DNA of 64,000 bases. It comes from Lacimicrobium sp. SS2-24 (GTDB taxonomy: Bacteria > Pseudomonadota > Gammaproteobacteria > Enterobacterales > Alteromonadaceae). Position 1 is the first letter of the stretch. Every line of letters begins with the position of its first letter. The position numbers were made by a program, and so were the translations under genes. The stretch is taken from contig NZ_NIWW01000004.1 of NCBI RefSeq assembly GCF_002201535.1, positions 124,001 to 188,000 on the forward strand, given 5' to 3'. Below, piece by piece: positions 48,365 to 57,301 of this stretch. Under the pieces are notes generated by a model. The model saw nothing but the letters and a program-made list of their open reading frames with translations, did not search any database and had not been told where the DNA came from.

Positions 48365-48625
48365 ATGTTGCTCAGATTATCTCAGCATTGTGAATGCCGG
48401 CCCCTTCCTGATGGGGCCGCTGTCTTTAATAGCCTCACCAATACCACACAGCTTATCAGTCAGCCCCATAGCGATATTCTCATTCGACTCGCGCAAGCCA
48501 GAGACGCGGGCGAATCTGTCAATAAATCTGACATAATGACCATGGATAACTGTGAGCTGACGGAAGAATTTATTGAACAAGCATTGGTTCTGCGTATTAT
48601 AGAGAAAGCAACACCCACTCCCTGA
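48365..48625 (+). CDS. PqqD-like peptide chaperone (HPr-rel-A system)
   Basis: 86 aa small winged-helix protein of the PqqD type, the class that presents peptide substrates to modifying enzymes (RiPP recognition element). The order of strands and helices (RPLPDGAAVFNSLTNTTQLIS at the N-terminal hairpin, then helices ending IEQALVLRIIEKA) fits. PqqD-family members next to an HprK-related kinase are catalogued as the HPr-rel-A system. Spaced 2 bp from the Tat-protein stop and 25 bp from the kinase start. Homology is a judgement from size, pattern and context. Confidence 0.75.
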   Translation: MLLRLSQHCECRPLPDGAAVFNSLTNTTQLISQPHSDILIRLAQARDAGESVNKSDIMTMDNCELTEEFIEQALVLRIIEKATPTP

Positions 48626-48650
48626 ATATTGGTCAACTAAGAGCAGAACT

Positions 48651-49514
48651 TTGTATAGTCACCGCATTCCTATTGGTCCTTTCTGTTTTTCTATCTCTAC
48701 CAATATTCGCACTGTCAGCCAACAAGTAAGTCAGCTATACGCGTTTCATCTGAATCAAAACAGTAGCGATCATACAGATTTCGATGTGCAGGTTCGGACA
48801 CCCTGCTCACACCGGCGATGGTTTCGGCCGCAAGTCGAGTTTTTTATGGACGAAGTGAACCCGTTCAAGCCGCTCCCTAAAGATCAGGCTTACCCTATGC
48901 TGGAGTGGGGAATGAACTGGTGCATTGCCAATCATGCACATCAGTATTTTATCGTTCATGCGGGGGTGATTGAAAAAAAGGGTAAAGTTATCATGATGCC
49001 AGCAACACAGGGCTCCGGTAAGAGCACCCTGACCGCCGCAATGATGCTCTCAGGCTGGCGCCTTTTCTCAGATGAGCTGGCGTTGCTATCACTTGAAAGT
49101 GATGACGTCGTCCCGCTTGCGCGCCCCATCAATATAAAAAATGATGCGATCAGTATCCTTCAGCAGCATTTTAGTCATGCCGAATTTGGTAATATCGCCC
49201 ATGATACACTCAAAGGCACCGTTGCCCTGATGAAGCCCTCACAAGAGTCAGTGGTCAGAATGCATCAAACCGCTCCGCTACATTGTATTGTTTTTCCTCG
49301 CTATGTGGCAAAGAGCGAAGCCAGGCTTACTCCTCTTGACTCCGTATCGGCGTTTCAGAGGCTTATCGACAACAGTTTTAATTACAGTGTGTTAGGGGAA
49401 GAAGGTTTTCATAAAGTTGCCGATATTTTACAGAAACTCCCCTGTTACGAGTTTGAGTACAGCCGCTTTGAAGATGCCGAGGCAACATTGAATCAGCTGG
49501 TGGATGAAAAATGA
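48651..49514 (+). CDS. HprK-related kinase A
   Basis: 287 aa, TTG start (the only start codon in frame before the conserved IPIGPFCFSI). Walker A motif ATQGSGKST (about 118-126) in HprK style, with FSDELALL (about 141-148) and the C-terminal region following. HPr kinases phosphorylate serine of HPr. This related group lacks HPr partners nearby and its target is unknown. Overlap ATGA with the next gene (49511-49514). The preceding HprK-fold residues AHQYFIVHAGVIEKKGKVIM (about 96-115) match the group. The likely role is to phosphorylate or otherwise act on the exported protein. Confidence 0.85.
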   Translation: MYSHRIPIGPFCFSISTNIRTVSQQVSQLYAFHLNQNSSDHTDFDVQVRTPCSHRRWFRPQVEFFMDEVNPFKPLPKDQAYPMLEWGMNWCIANHAHQYFIVHAGVIEKKGKVIMMPATQGSGKSTLTAAMMLSGWRLFSDELALLSLESDDVVPLARPINIKNDAISILQQHFSHAEFGNIAHDTLKGTVALMKPSQESVVRMHQTAPLHCIVFPRYVAKSEARLTPLDSVSAFQRLIDNSFNYSVLGEEGFHKVADILQKLPCYEFEYSRFEDAEATLNQLVDEK

Positions 49515-50560
49515 ATCTGCTGACAAGTACGTTGAAAAAGCCGGCCTTAATTGAATCTTTTGATACCCGTGACTGGCAGACACTTATCAGTCAGAGTCGC
49601 ATGGCGAATCTCATTGGGCGATTGGCATACTGTTTGTTGGAAAGTGAGTACCACCACAGCATACCGGCCTTTGCCAAATGGCAACTGCAATCTGCGCAAA
49701 AAGTCGCGATGCGTCAGGTTCAACAAGCCAGATATGAACTGTCATCATTGGCACCACTCTTGAATCAGCGTAGCCAACGATGGATGCTACTCAAAGGAGC
49801 GGCCTATATCGCCAGAGATCTTGATGTCGCCAAAGGCCGCAGTTTTTCTGACATCGACATCCTGGTAGATAAAGCCAGCATCAAACGCGTGGAATTCAGT
49901 TTATTGGGGGCGGGGTGGCAGCGCACGCAAATTGACGATTATGATGACCGTTATTACCGGCAATGGATGCATGAAATACCACCGCTGAAACACAGCGAAA
50001 ACCGCACTGTACTTGATATCCATCACAATATTTTGCCACTTACCAACCGGGATTGTCCCGAGCCTGAGCAATTCGAAACACAAGAGGTTGATGTGGAAAA
50101 CGTGGGGACGCTTCTGACCCTCACGGCAGAAGACCTGATCATTCACAGCGCCTGTCACCTCTTCACTGAGAGCGAATTTCACAATGGACTTCGTGACCTC
50201 TCCGATTTGGATATGCTTTTTCGCCACTTCAGCAACAAAGCACCTGACTTTATGCAAAGGGTGTTAACTCGGGCATCAGTGTTAGGATTGCGCCGTTACC
50301 TGGATCTGGCGTTATATTTTTGCAAGGATCTTTTCGATACTCCCGTTCAAACGCAGATCGCCCCGCCAAACACAATAACGGGGTTTGCTTTTAAACACAT
50401 ATTCACTCCGGATCATAGAAGCGCTCGGACCTGGAAGCGCCATCTTGCTGTGTTTATTTTATATTGGCGAGGGCATATGCTACGCATGCCTTTGAGGTTG
50501 CTGATTCCCCATTTGCTGAGAAAGTCACTCACCCGGTTACAACAGGAAAAAACCGCCTAG
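49511..50560 (+). CDS. nucleotidyltransferase family protein (NTP_transf_5 type)
   Basis: 349 aa. The motif GRSFSDIDILVD at 109-120 is the G-S-x(n)-DxD metal signature of the pol-beta fold. WMLLKGAAYIA precedes it, and ENRTVLDIHHNILPL and LTAEDLIIHSACHLF follow. This family is the usual fourth gene of HprK-rel/PqqD cassettes. Its reaction (nucleotide transfer to a protein, sugar or lipid) is unknown. Its stop overlaps that of the convergent serine protease gene, so the operon ends here. Confidence 0.85.
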   Translation: MNLLTSTLKKPALIESFDTRDWQTLISQSRMANLIGRLAYCLLESEYHHSIPAFAKWQLQSAQKVAMRQVQQARYELSSLAPLLNQRSQRWMLLKGAAYIARDLDVAKGRSFSDIDILVDKASIKRVEFSLLGAGWQRTQIDDYDDRYYRQWMHEIPPLKHSENRTVLDIHHNILPLTNRDCPEPEQFETQEVDVENVGTLLTLTAEDLIIHSACHLFTESEFHNGLRDLSDLDMLFRHFSNKAPDFMQRVLTRASVLGLRRYLDLALYFCKDLFDTPVQTQIAPPNTITGFAFKHIFTPDHRSARTWKRHLAVFILYWRGHMLRMPLRLLIPHLLRKSLTRLQQEKTA

Positions 50561-51309
50561 TCTTTGATTTCTTCCAGCAATGCATGCAGGTATTCCACCG
50601 GGATGGCATAGGAAATACCGCTAGGCGCAGAGAGCGCAGACTCTTTACTCTGAGCCACAAAGACTTTGTTGATGATCGCTACCACTTCGCCAGACTGAAC
50701 ATCATAAACCGGGCTGCCGCTATTCCCGGGGTAAGCCGTTGCATCAAGCTGATAGACCAAAAAAGGCTCTCTCATTCGCTTAATCATTTCAATGCTGAGT
50801 TGCTGGGCATTGGCACTGGGTGTTACCACGGGTGTGCTCGCTGCAATATAGCCGCGATGCGTAGCCGGATACAGTCCCAATACCGCACCAATAGGGAACC
50901 CTGTGAAGGCAATTTCGCGGCCGTCAGGCAAGCGCTTTGATTTTGCCAGTTTGAAGGGCTTTACGGCTTTGTCTACCCGCAGTACCGCCAGGTCATGTGC
51001 AGGATTGGTTATGATGATCTCTGCTTCTAACACATCTGGACGCTCCCCCTGACCGACAAAGACCACGCGCTTTTGCATGGATTCCGCATCCAATGCCCTT
51101 TCCACCACATGAAAATTAGTCACGATATGATGCCCATCGCCCACCGCAAAGCCCGTGCCCTGAAGTGCATTTTTCGGGGAGCCCAGAGGGTCATGTACAC
51201 CAATGCCGACAACAGAACTTTTTATATTGGAAACCACTTTTTCAAAGCTTTGCGCCTGCAAAGGCAATCCTGTGAGAGTAAACAAAACGAGGGCGATCAT
51301 TCTTAACAT
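50557..51309 (-). CDS. secreted trypsin-like serine protease
   Basis: 250 aa with a signal peptide (LVLFTLTGLPLQAQ, to about 20). S1 triad in place: His67 in IVTNFHVV, Asp106 in PAHDLAVL, Ser197 in AYPGNSGSP. It is a single protease domain with no PDZ domain after it, so smaller than DegP/DegS. The stop codons of this gene and the nucleotidyltransferase overlap tail to tail. It could process the exported proteins nearby, but nothing in the sequence proves the link. Confidence 0.88.
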   Translation of the reverse strand: MLRMIALVLFTLTGLPLQAQSFEKVVSNIKSSVVGIGVHDPLGSPKNALQGTGFAVGDGHHIVTNFHVVERALDAESMQKRVVFVGQGERPDVLEAEIIITNPAHDLAVLRVDKAVKPFKLAKSKRLPDGREIAFTGFPIGAVLGLYPATHRGYIAASTPVVTPSANAQQLSIEMIKRMREPFLVYQLDATAYPGNSGSPVYDVQSGEVVAIINKVFVAQSKESALSAPSGISYAIPVEYLHALLEEIKD

Positions 51310-51447
51310 GGCAAATATCCTTTTCTGGCAAAGTGCGTGAGTTTAGCGAGTGAGCTCGGCAAGTATCCACTTATAGCTTATAGGGGGTTGAGAACAAAAT
51401 TACAATATTAAATCGAGCGACAGCTCATCTACAAAATGACGGAGCGG

Positions 51448-51458
51448 TTATTTTACAA
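51448..51458 (+). promoter_or_regulatory. candidate PrsR-binding element upstream of PEP-CTERM gene 1
   Basis: TTATTTTACAA, about 75 bp upstream of the sigma-54 promoter. It shares TTTTACA with the elements at 47619 and 58275; the GTCAG half is not clear here (GAGCGG). A weaker match than the other two. Confidence 0.35.
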
Positions 51459-51532
51459 TCAGAAATGTCCGATTATTTAACACCCCTATACTTTCGTGCC
51501 AATTTACCTATTTAAATTCAACAACTTAATAG

Positions 51533-51550
51533 TTGGCAGGGTATTTGCTT
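51533..51550 (+). promoter_or_regulatory. sigma-54-type promoter of PEP-CTERM gene 1
   Basis: TTGGCAGGGTATTTGCTT: GG at 51535-51536, GC at 51547-51548, ten bases between; -24 TGGCA and -12 TTGC are near consensus. About 72 bp before the chosen ATG. Regulation by PrsR is inferred. Confidence 0.7.
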
Positions 51551-51621
51551 AGTAAGGGGAGACGGGTGTATTGCAGTAAACCCATGGCTAATAAATGAAA
51601 ATGATTTCGAGGACTGAAACA

Positions 51622-52389
51622 ATGAACAAGTTACTATTAAACAGTTTGGCAGGGGCGGCACTGGTCGCATCATCCGTCGCCAGCGCTTCCATGGTTATTA
51701 CCTGGGATTATACCGTATCTAATGAATGGACCGGTGCGAACTTTAGCACAGGTGATGGCACGCAGGTTCAAAATGCCAGTGAAGTTAGCTGGGGAGCCAC
51801 CGATGGTTCTTTCTCAGGCGCACCCAATGACAGAAGTGCACTTGTCATTACTGACTCACCTTTGTCAGATACAGTGGATACTAATGGTGCCGATGCACAA
51901 TCTTCCACACTGACCCATTATAACAACTCCATCTCTGCAAGTTATGCAACGTTACTTGATGCCACTTTGCAAAGTAGCCTGACACTGACCCCAAATAATC
52001 CAGTTGGGCCACAGTTGCCAAGTTTTACTACGGACTTTGTGATTGCCTTTGAAGAAACTGCAAACACTGCCCCATGTAATTTTTCAGTTGACACCGTGTG
52101 TGATGATATCTTCACTATCGAGTTAGGTGATTTGGTACAGTCTTTTGAATATGACGGGTTTATTTACACCGTATCTATTTTTTCCGCTGGCTTGGGTCCT
52201 ATGGATGCCGCCACCTGTGCCATCGTAGGGAAAGCACCTGGTTGTATCGGTTTCACCACACCTGAAGGTCAGGCCACACCAGCCAATTTCTTCTTCAACA
52301 TCACCGCAAAGGAAATTCCTGAGCCTGCCTCAATCGCAGTGCTGGGTATGGGCTTGCTGATGTTAGGTGCAAGACGCTTTCGCAAATAA
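51622..52389 (+). CDS. THxN-type PEP-CTERM protein (exosortase substrate)
   Basis: 255 aa from the ATG at 51622 (a GAGGA ribosome site precedes it; an ATG at 51595 is weaker). Signal peptide ending VASA|SM, beta-rich extracellular region containing the THYN motif (SSTLTHYNNSISASY) that names THxN PEP-CTERM proteins, and a C-terminal sorting signal: IPEPASIAVLGMGLLMLGARRFRK in outline (PEP, span, basic end). Exosortase should cut at PEP and place the protein in the exopolysaccharide matrix or envelope. Two cysteine pairs lie mid-protein. A strong terminator follows at 52411-52440. Confidence 0.92.
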   Translation: MNKLLLNSLAGAALVASSVASASMVITWDYTVSNEWTGANFSTGDGTQVQNASEVSWGATDGSFSGAPNDRSALVITDSPLSDTVDTNGADAQSSTLTHYNNSISASYATLLDATLQSSLTLTPNNPVGPQLPSFTTDFVIAFEETANTAPCNFSVDTVCDDIFTIELGDLVQSFEYDGFIYTVSIFSAGLGPMDAATCAIVGKAPGCIGFTTPEGQATPANFFFNITAKEIPEPASIAVLGMGLLMLGARRFRK

Positions 52390-52410
52390 GCAGAAAAAGA
52401 TAGTATTGGA

Positions 52411-52440
52411 AAATGCGACCTGATGGTCGCATTTTTTTTT
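52411..52440 (+). terminator. intrinsic terminator of PEP-CTERM gene 1
   Basis: AAATGCGACC-TGAT-GGTCGCATTT and a run of T to 52440, just 22 bp after the stop codon. Confidence 0.95.
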
Positions 52441-52479
52441 ACCTAAAGTACTATTAACCCTGTAGCAAATACCGACCCT

Positions 52480-53241
52480 ATGACTGATTTACTGCGCGGC
52501 ACAGTGCACTTTCTTATCCAACCACTCAACCTGTTCTTTACCCTGCTACTCATGGCGTTGTTATTAAAGTTTGTGCTTAAGGCCAGAAAAACCTTCTGGT
52601 TTACCCTTATTTTTTCAATCGTTTTTTTACTCTGGTGCAGCCTGCCCATGACAAGCAGCATGATGCTTAGACCTATTGAGAGGCACTATCCAGTGATCCA
52701 TGAAAGTGCTCCCATATTGCAGGAAGTGGACGCCATTGTTGTCCTGGGTTGCAGGCACTACGAAGATAGTCCCCGCCCTTTCGCCGACAGGTGGCACCGC
52801 TGCTCTTTATCTCGAAATTTACAAGCGAGTCAGATCTACCGTCACCACCCAAAACCTATCTATGTGTCAGGTGGTGTACTGAAGTTTCGTAAACGTTCTG
52901 AAGCCGAGGTGAACAAGGAGTTCCTAGTCGCTATGGATATCCCTATACACCAGATCCACAGTATTCCTTCGGGATCTAATACCGCTGAAGAGGCCAGAGC
53001 ACTTGGCAGAGTGCTTGAGAATAAGACCGTGGCATTGGTGACGTCAGCGAGCCATCAGATAAGAGCCAAGTTTTACCTCAACCAGCACGGTATCAATGTT
53101 ATACCTGTACCCGTGGAGTTTCTCACAACAGCAGAAACCGATTGGGGCTGGCCCAGCCCGCAGAGCCTTGAGCGCAGCCATCGCGCGTTTTATGAATGGG
53201 CAGGCCTGAGTTATCAATACTTGGCACACCAGTTCCACTGA
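52480..53241 (+). CDS. YdcF/ElyC-family membrane protein (DUF218)
   Basis: 253 aa with two N-terminal spans (PLNLFFTLLLMALLL and WFTLIFSIVFLLWC), then a DUF218 domain: VDAIVVLGCRHYED, IYVSGGVLK, SGSNTAEEARALG and VALVTSASHQIRAKFY. ElyC and SanA members affect envelope polysaccharide or barrier integrity. DUF218 proteins are recurrent in exosortase regions. It has its own upstream terminator (52411-52440), so its promoter is in the 40 bp before the ATG or further; no strong match is visible. Confidence 0.85.
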   Translation: MTDLLRGTVHFLIQPLNLFFTLLLMALLLKFVLKARKTFWFTLIFSIVFLLWCSLPMTSSMMLRPIERHYPVIHESAPILQEVDAIVVLGCRHYEDSPRPFADRWHRCSLSRNLQASQIYRHHPKPIYVSGGVLKFRKRSEAEVNKEFLVAMDIPIHQIHSIPSGSNTAEEARALGRVLENKTVALVTSASHQIRAKFYLNQHGINVIPVPVEFLTTAETDWGWPSPQSLERSHRAFYEWAGLSYQYLAHQFH

Positions 53242-53360
53242 CATTGATTGAGTAGACCTATCCCCTTAGACAAGGTCGGTATTTCGCCACTTGTTTCCTT
53301 GTAGTTATCAGAACATCAACCATAATTAGCTGATAAATAAGACGATTTATTTGTTCAAAC

Positions 53361-54239
53361 ATGGCCATAGGCGAGAGTTCCAAAATTCAGGAAATCATTC
53401 CCATATTCTCGGGAGGCGGCACCCGGCTGCCTGCACATATTGGTATTCTGGCAGCCTTAAAAGATCTTGAAATTGGTTTCAGACACCTGGTAGGCGTATC
53501 AGGCGGTTCAATCGTCTCGGCGCTATACAGCGCTGGTATGCCCCTTTCGGAGATCAGACAATTAGCCCTGGAGACCAATTTCAGGCAATTCAGAGGCTTT
53601 TCACTCATCCGCTTGCTCAGAGATGGGGGGTTAAGTTCAGGGGATAAATTTGAAAAATGGATGGACAGACAACTAAAAAGCAAAACCTTTGAACAACTGG
53701 AACTCGATCTGCATATCGTAGCAACAGATGTAAATGGTGGTGGACCTGTCATCTTCAATAGGGTCAACTCCCCGACCATGCGAGTGTCGCAAGCAGTCAG
53801 ATTCTCAATGTCGATACCTCTTATTTTCAGTTTTAAATCTTACAAGGAACACTTGCTGGTAGACGGGGCTATTCTCTCGGAAGACGCCCTATTCAGAGAC
53901 TGGGCAGGAGATGGCACCCCCTCTGTCTGCTTCAGACTGAAGAGTGAGAATGAGTTCAAACCCCTGGTAAAACGTTCCTGGATCCCCCTTACACAATACA
54001 TTCTATTACTCATTCGTACTTTTATGACCGCACTGTCCAGAGAATACGTTAATGCAAGCTACTGGCATAACACAGTGGTAATCAACACCGGCACATTGTC
54101 TGCTGTCGACTTTGATATGACGGCTGAGCAGAAAGACATCCTTTTTGAACTCGGTTATGAGACAGCAAAAAGCATTCTGCCGACCAAAATATCACCCTTT
54201 TTTGATAAGAAAAGCCCCGCTAAAAGCGAGGCTTCCTAG
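53361..54239 (+). CDS. patatin-like phospholipase
   Basis: 292 aa. Oxyanion glycine run IFSGGGTR (about 15-22), nucleophile Ser47 in GVSGGS, and the DGA motif (LLVDGAIL, about 173-180) that completes the Ser-Asp dyad. No signal peptide, so it is cytoplasmic or membrane-associated. Patatin lipases release fatty acids from phospholipids. The next gene is an acyltransferase of the exosortase system, so a supply of acyl groups is conceivable (inference). A hairpin (54211-54236) overlaps the 3' end. Confidence 0.88.
   Translation: MAIGESSKIQEIIPIFSGGGTRLPAHIGILAALKDLEIGFRHLVGVSGGSIVSALYSAGMPLSEIRQLALETNFRQFRGFSLIRLLRDGGLSSGDKFEKWMDRQLKSKTFEQLELDLHIVATDVNGGGPVIFNRVNSPTMRVSQAVRFSMSIPLIFSFKSYKEHLLVDGAILSEDALFRDWAGDGTPSVCFRLKSENEFKPLVKRSWIPLTQYILLLIRTFMTALSREYVNASYWHNTVVINTGTLSAVDFDMTAEQKDILFELGYETAKSILPTKISPFFDKKSPAKSEAS
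54211..54236 (+). terminator. weak hairpin at the end of the patatin gene
   Basis: AAGCCCCGCT-AAA-AGCGAGGCTT with one mismatch, inside the last codons; followed by CCTAGTTC, not a U-run. Possible but weak terminator. Confidence 0.3.
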
Positions 54240-54558
54240 TTCAAAAGTAAAGCAATAGACTTTGTGACCCTACCACAACATAAAACTGACAGCCCCATAG
54301 CCAAAACGACCAACGTACGAGGTTCGGGCATCTGTTGGCGACTGCAAAGACCGATTACAACATTATCAAACACTCAAGTTACACAGTACTGAAAACACCA
54401 AGTCGCTCAAAAGATGTTAATTCATATCAAAGGTATTGAAGTCACATAGGCCATTGGCTCTGCGCAAGTTCCACTATTTAAACAAAAAATCAGAATTCCC
54501 CTTGACGCACAAGCAGGCTGGCATAAGATTTGGGGACCATGGAAAAAAATGACAGTTA
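54240..54558. other. gene-free region before the exosortase acyltransferase
   Basis: About 320 bp. Only one element to note: CTGGCATAAGATTTGGGG near 54517-54535, which has -24 and most of -12 for sigma-54 but GG instead of the invariant GC. No TTTTACA element lies in front. Otherwise nothing. Confidence 0.35.
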
Positions 54559-55458
54559 ATGCCTCCAATTAATTTACGGAAAGCCACTAAAATGCCTTTA
54601 ATAGGCCCAGTTGCCAGGGTGGCATTGAAGTTCTTTGCCAACAGAGAGGCTGGCAATATTTCTGCTCATTTCGCTAGATATCTGCGTCCCCGTTACGCTG
54701 GCTCACCGGACCTTAAGGAAAACTCTTTTCGGATGCGCCACCAGGTTTACTGTGAAGAGCTGAAATTTGAACCTGAAAAAGAATCCGGCATGGAAACTGA
54801 TGACTTTGATGCGCATTCCTATCATTGTGTCATTGAGCACAAACCATCGGGTAATTTCGCCGGTACGGTGCGCATTGTATACTCAGGCTCCCCAGACGAA
54901 CTGCTCCCCATAGAAAAGTTTTGCTCTGAAGCAATCAGTTGTGAAGAGCATGCACCATGGGATTTTCCTCGCAATGAAATATGCGAAATTTCACGTCTGG
55001 CAGTACCAGAGCAATTCAGACGACGTCAAATGGATAAATTTAAAGGCGCCGCCGTCGGTGTCATTAATGAAGACAGCTATTCAGAAGCCGAGTTACGCTG
55101 TTTCCCGTTTATTGCGGTTGGCCTTTACATGGCTGCCGCATCAGTCGCGTTGGAACAAGGTATCAATCATTGCTTTGTGATGATGGAACCGCGGCTCGCA
55201 AGAAGCCTCAGACTGGTAGGCATTCCGTTTAAGCAGATAGGTCCCGTTGTCGATTACCATGGTGAGCGGGCGCCCTATTATATTAACCGGCAGGTGCTTC
55301 TGGATAGTCTCCCTCCTGGTTTTAAAAAACTATTAACCTATGTACAGCATGAGATTTCCTCTCAGCTCAACGGCTCAACCTCCGGAAGCACAAAAAAACC
55401 GGGCGGCAAATCTCCTCAGATAGGTAAGCCTGCCTCATCTGTCAACTTCGCAATTTAA
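54559..55458 (+). CDS. PEP-CTERM/exosortase-associated N-acyltransferase
   Basis: 299 aa, N-acyl amino acid synthase-type GNAT fold. Signatures: FRMRHQVYCEELKFEP, ETDDFDAHSYHCVIEH, FAGTVRIVYSG, EISRLAVPEQFRRR, and HCFVMMEPRLARSLRLVGI near the end. The group occurs with PEP-CTERM/exosortase loci; the acyl acceptor is not established. ATG at 54592 (MPLIGPVARVALKF) with GGAAAG upstream is an alternative start. The FAD oxidase gene follows 11 bp later, so the two are one operon. Confidence 0.9.
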   Translation: MPPINLRKATKMPLIGPVARVALKFFANREAGNISAHFARYLRPRYAGSPDLKENSFRMRHQVYCEELKFEPEKESGMETDDFDAHSYHCVIEHKPSGNFAGTVRIVYSGSPDELLPIEKFCSEAISCEEHAPWDFPRNEICEISRLAVPEQFRRRQMDKFKGAAVGVINEDSYSEAELRCFPFIAVGLYMAAASVALEQGINHCFVMMEPRLARSLRLVGIPFKQIGPVVDYHGERAPYYINRQVLLDSLPPGFKKLLTYVQHEISSQLNGSTSGSTKKPGGKSPQIGKPASSVNFAI

Positions 55459-55469
55459 GCCCATTTACT

Positions 55470-57095
55470 ATGAGTGATATTTACCAGCAGTTGTTGCAGG
55501 CGGCCATTATATCTGAGTCCCGTGTTTTCAGCGCTCAGCAGGCCACATCTGTCTATGGCAAAACGACCTTTTCCGACCCTGTTATGCTGGATGGCGCCGT
55601 TCAGGCCATATGCAGCAAAGAGATCTGCTTACTGACAGAGCTTGCCAATAATTTGGGGTTTCACCTCTATCCCGTTAGTTCAGCAAAAAACTGGGGATAT
55701 GGCTCAATTTCAGATGTGGAGACGTGCAAACCTAAAATAGTGCTGGATCTGAGTCTAATGGATAAAATCTATCCCACTGATAAAGAACTTGGCATCATCA
55801 CTGTTGAGCCTGGGGTCACACAACAACAGCTTTTCGACTATCTGCAGACGCACGACTGGCAATACATGACACCCGTCACCGGTGCCGGGCCTAACTGCAG
55901 TATATTAGCCAATGCCTTAGAGCGTGGTTATGGCATCACACCACGTACGGATCACTTTGAAGCGGTCACAGCATTAAAAGCGGTTTTACCTCACCCCCAG
56001 TTGTGCAAGCGTGAGTATCATTCGCCCATATCATCGCTGGATAAAAGCAATACCGATTTCATTGACAAGACCTACAAATGGAAGCTTGGTCCTTATCTGG
56101 ATGGACTGATGAGCCAGAGTAATATGGGAATTGTCACCCAAATCACAATCCGCTTAGCCAGGAAGCCTAAAGCGTTTACCGCCTTCTATTTACGTAGCTT
56201 TGATGAAGAAAACTTTACTCGATTGACTCACAGTGTTCGGGAGATTCTGCGTGACTTAGAGGGCATCGTGGGTTCTATCAATCTGATGGACAGACGACGA
56301 CTGGTTTCCATGGTTGCCCAGAACCCCAATGGTACTGCTCATCAGGTTATGAGCGAACAGCAAGTCAAACAGCTGGCCAAACAGCATGATGTGCCCAACT
56401 GGTTGATTGTCGGCTCCATTTACGGTGAGCCAGAGGTGGTCAAGGCCGCTAAAAAAGTCATTGGTAATAAATTAAAAGGTCTGGGACAACTACTCTATTC
56501 AGACAGTCTGCTATTGAAAACAGCGAAGCAGGTGACAAATCATCTCAACGTCGGTCCCCTGAAAACAATCCGCAAGCAGCTTCACTCACTGGAGCTGGGA
56601 ATGCAGATCATGCTCGGCCAACCGAATCAGGTTGCTCTTCCTCTGGCATACTGGCGTACGTCTAAGGTAGATACTGAGCAAACATTACTGCCCGATCAGG
56701 ACCGTTGCGGACTGCTTTGGTATGCGCCACTCATTCCTATGCATAGCGATAAAATGGCGTCCTTCGTCAGCTTTATCCGTCGCACCACACCGAAGTTTGG
56801 GATTGAGCCGCTGATTACTTTTACCAACCTTAAGCATGACTGCGTAGATTCCACCATCCCGATTGTTTTTAACCTAGAGAACAAAGAAAGTCGTGAACAA
56901 GCCCATCACTGTCTGAACATGCTTGTTGATGAGGGTGTCAAACAAGGCTTTGTTCCATACAGATTAAACATCGTGCAACAACAAAAGTTGTTACAGCCTG
57001 AACATCCTCACTGGCAAGCTACCGCTAAGATAAAGGAAGCCCTCGACCCCAACAACGTGTTATCGCCAGGCCGCTATAACCCCCGAGCTCCCTGA
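55470..57095 (+). CDS. FAD-binding oxidase, vanillyl-alcohol oxidase type
   Basis: 541 aa flavoprotein of the VAO/p-cresol-methylhydroxylase family. FAD domain: VSSAKNWGYGS, DLSLMDKIYPTDKELGIITVEPGVT and PVTGAGPNCSILANALERGYG. C-terminal substrate-cap domain and a final ALDPNNVLSPGRYNPRAP. No signal peptide. The family oxidises phenolic or other alcohols and amines. Here it is linked to the exosortase-associated acyltransferase, so an N-acyl product may be its substrate (inference). It does not match a named exosortase component I know. Confidence 0.82.
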   Translation: MSDIYQQLLQAAIISESRVFSAQQATSVYGKTTFSDPVMLDGAVQAICSKEICLLTELANNLGFHLYPVSSAKNWGYGSISDVETCKPKIVLDLSLMDKIYPTDKELGIITVEPGVTQQQLFDYLQTHDWQYMTPVTGAGPNCSILANALERGYGITPRTDHFEAVTALKAVLPHPQLCKREYHSPISSLDKSNTDFIDKTYKWKLGPYLDGLMSQSNMGIVTQITIRLARKPKAFTAFYLRSFDEENFTRLTHSVREILRDLEGIVGSINLMDRRRLVSMVAQNPNGTAHQVMSEQQVKQLAKQHDVPNWLIVGSIYGEPEVVKAAKKVIGNKLKGLGQLLYSDSLLLKTAKQVTNHLNVGPLKTIRKQLHSLELGMQIMLGQPNQVALPLAYWRTSKVDTEQTLLPDQDRCGLLWYAPLIPMHSDKMASFVSFIRRTTPKFGIEPLITFTNLKHDCVDSTIPIVFNLENKESREQAHHCLNMLVDEGVKQGFVPYRLNIVQQQKLLQPEHPHWQATAKIKEALDPNNVLSPGRYNPRAP

Positions 57096-57301
57096 ACCAG
57101 GTGAGCTCAGAGGGTATCCCGCTACGTATTCATTCATAGTGATATACAGCATTAAATAGCGCTTCAAAAAAGCTTAGTCTCGGAAGCGAGTATGCTTCTT
57201 TGGAAAGCAACAGAGTGGGCGTTTCGAGTCACATAAATCGTCCTCTGCAACGCCTCTCAAAACATCGCCAATTGCAAATACTTTCTATTCTACAGACATA
57301 A

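Noticed and set aside
47868-48365. 165-aa minus-strand ORF
   Set aside because: Antisense to the Tat-protein gene; no ribosome site or motif.
48651-49514. True HPr kinase of a PTS system
   Set aside because: No ptsH, ptsN or other PTS gene is adjacent, and the context is PqqD plus nucleotidyltransferase.
54517-54535. Fourth sigma-54 promoter before the acyltransferase
   Set aside because: CTGGCATAAGATTTGGGG lacks the invariant GC at -12, and there is no TTTTACA element in front.
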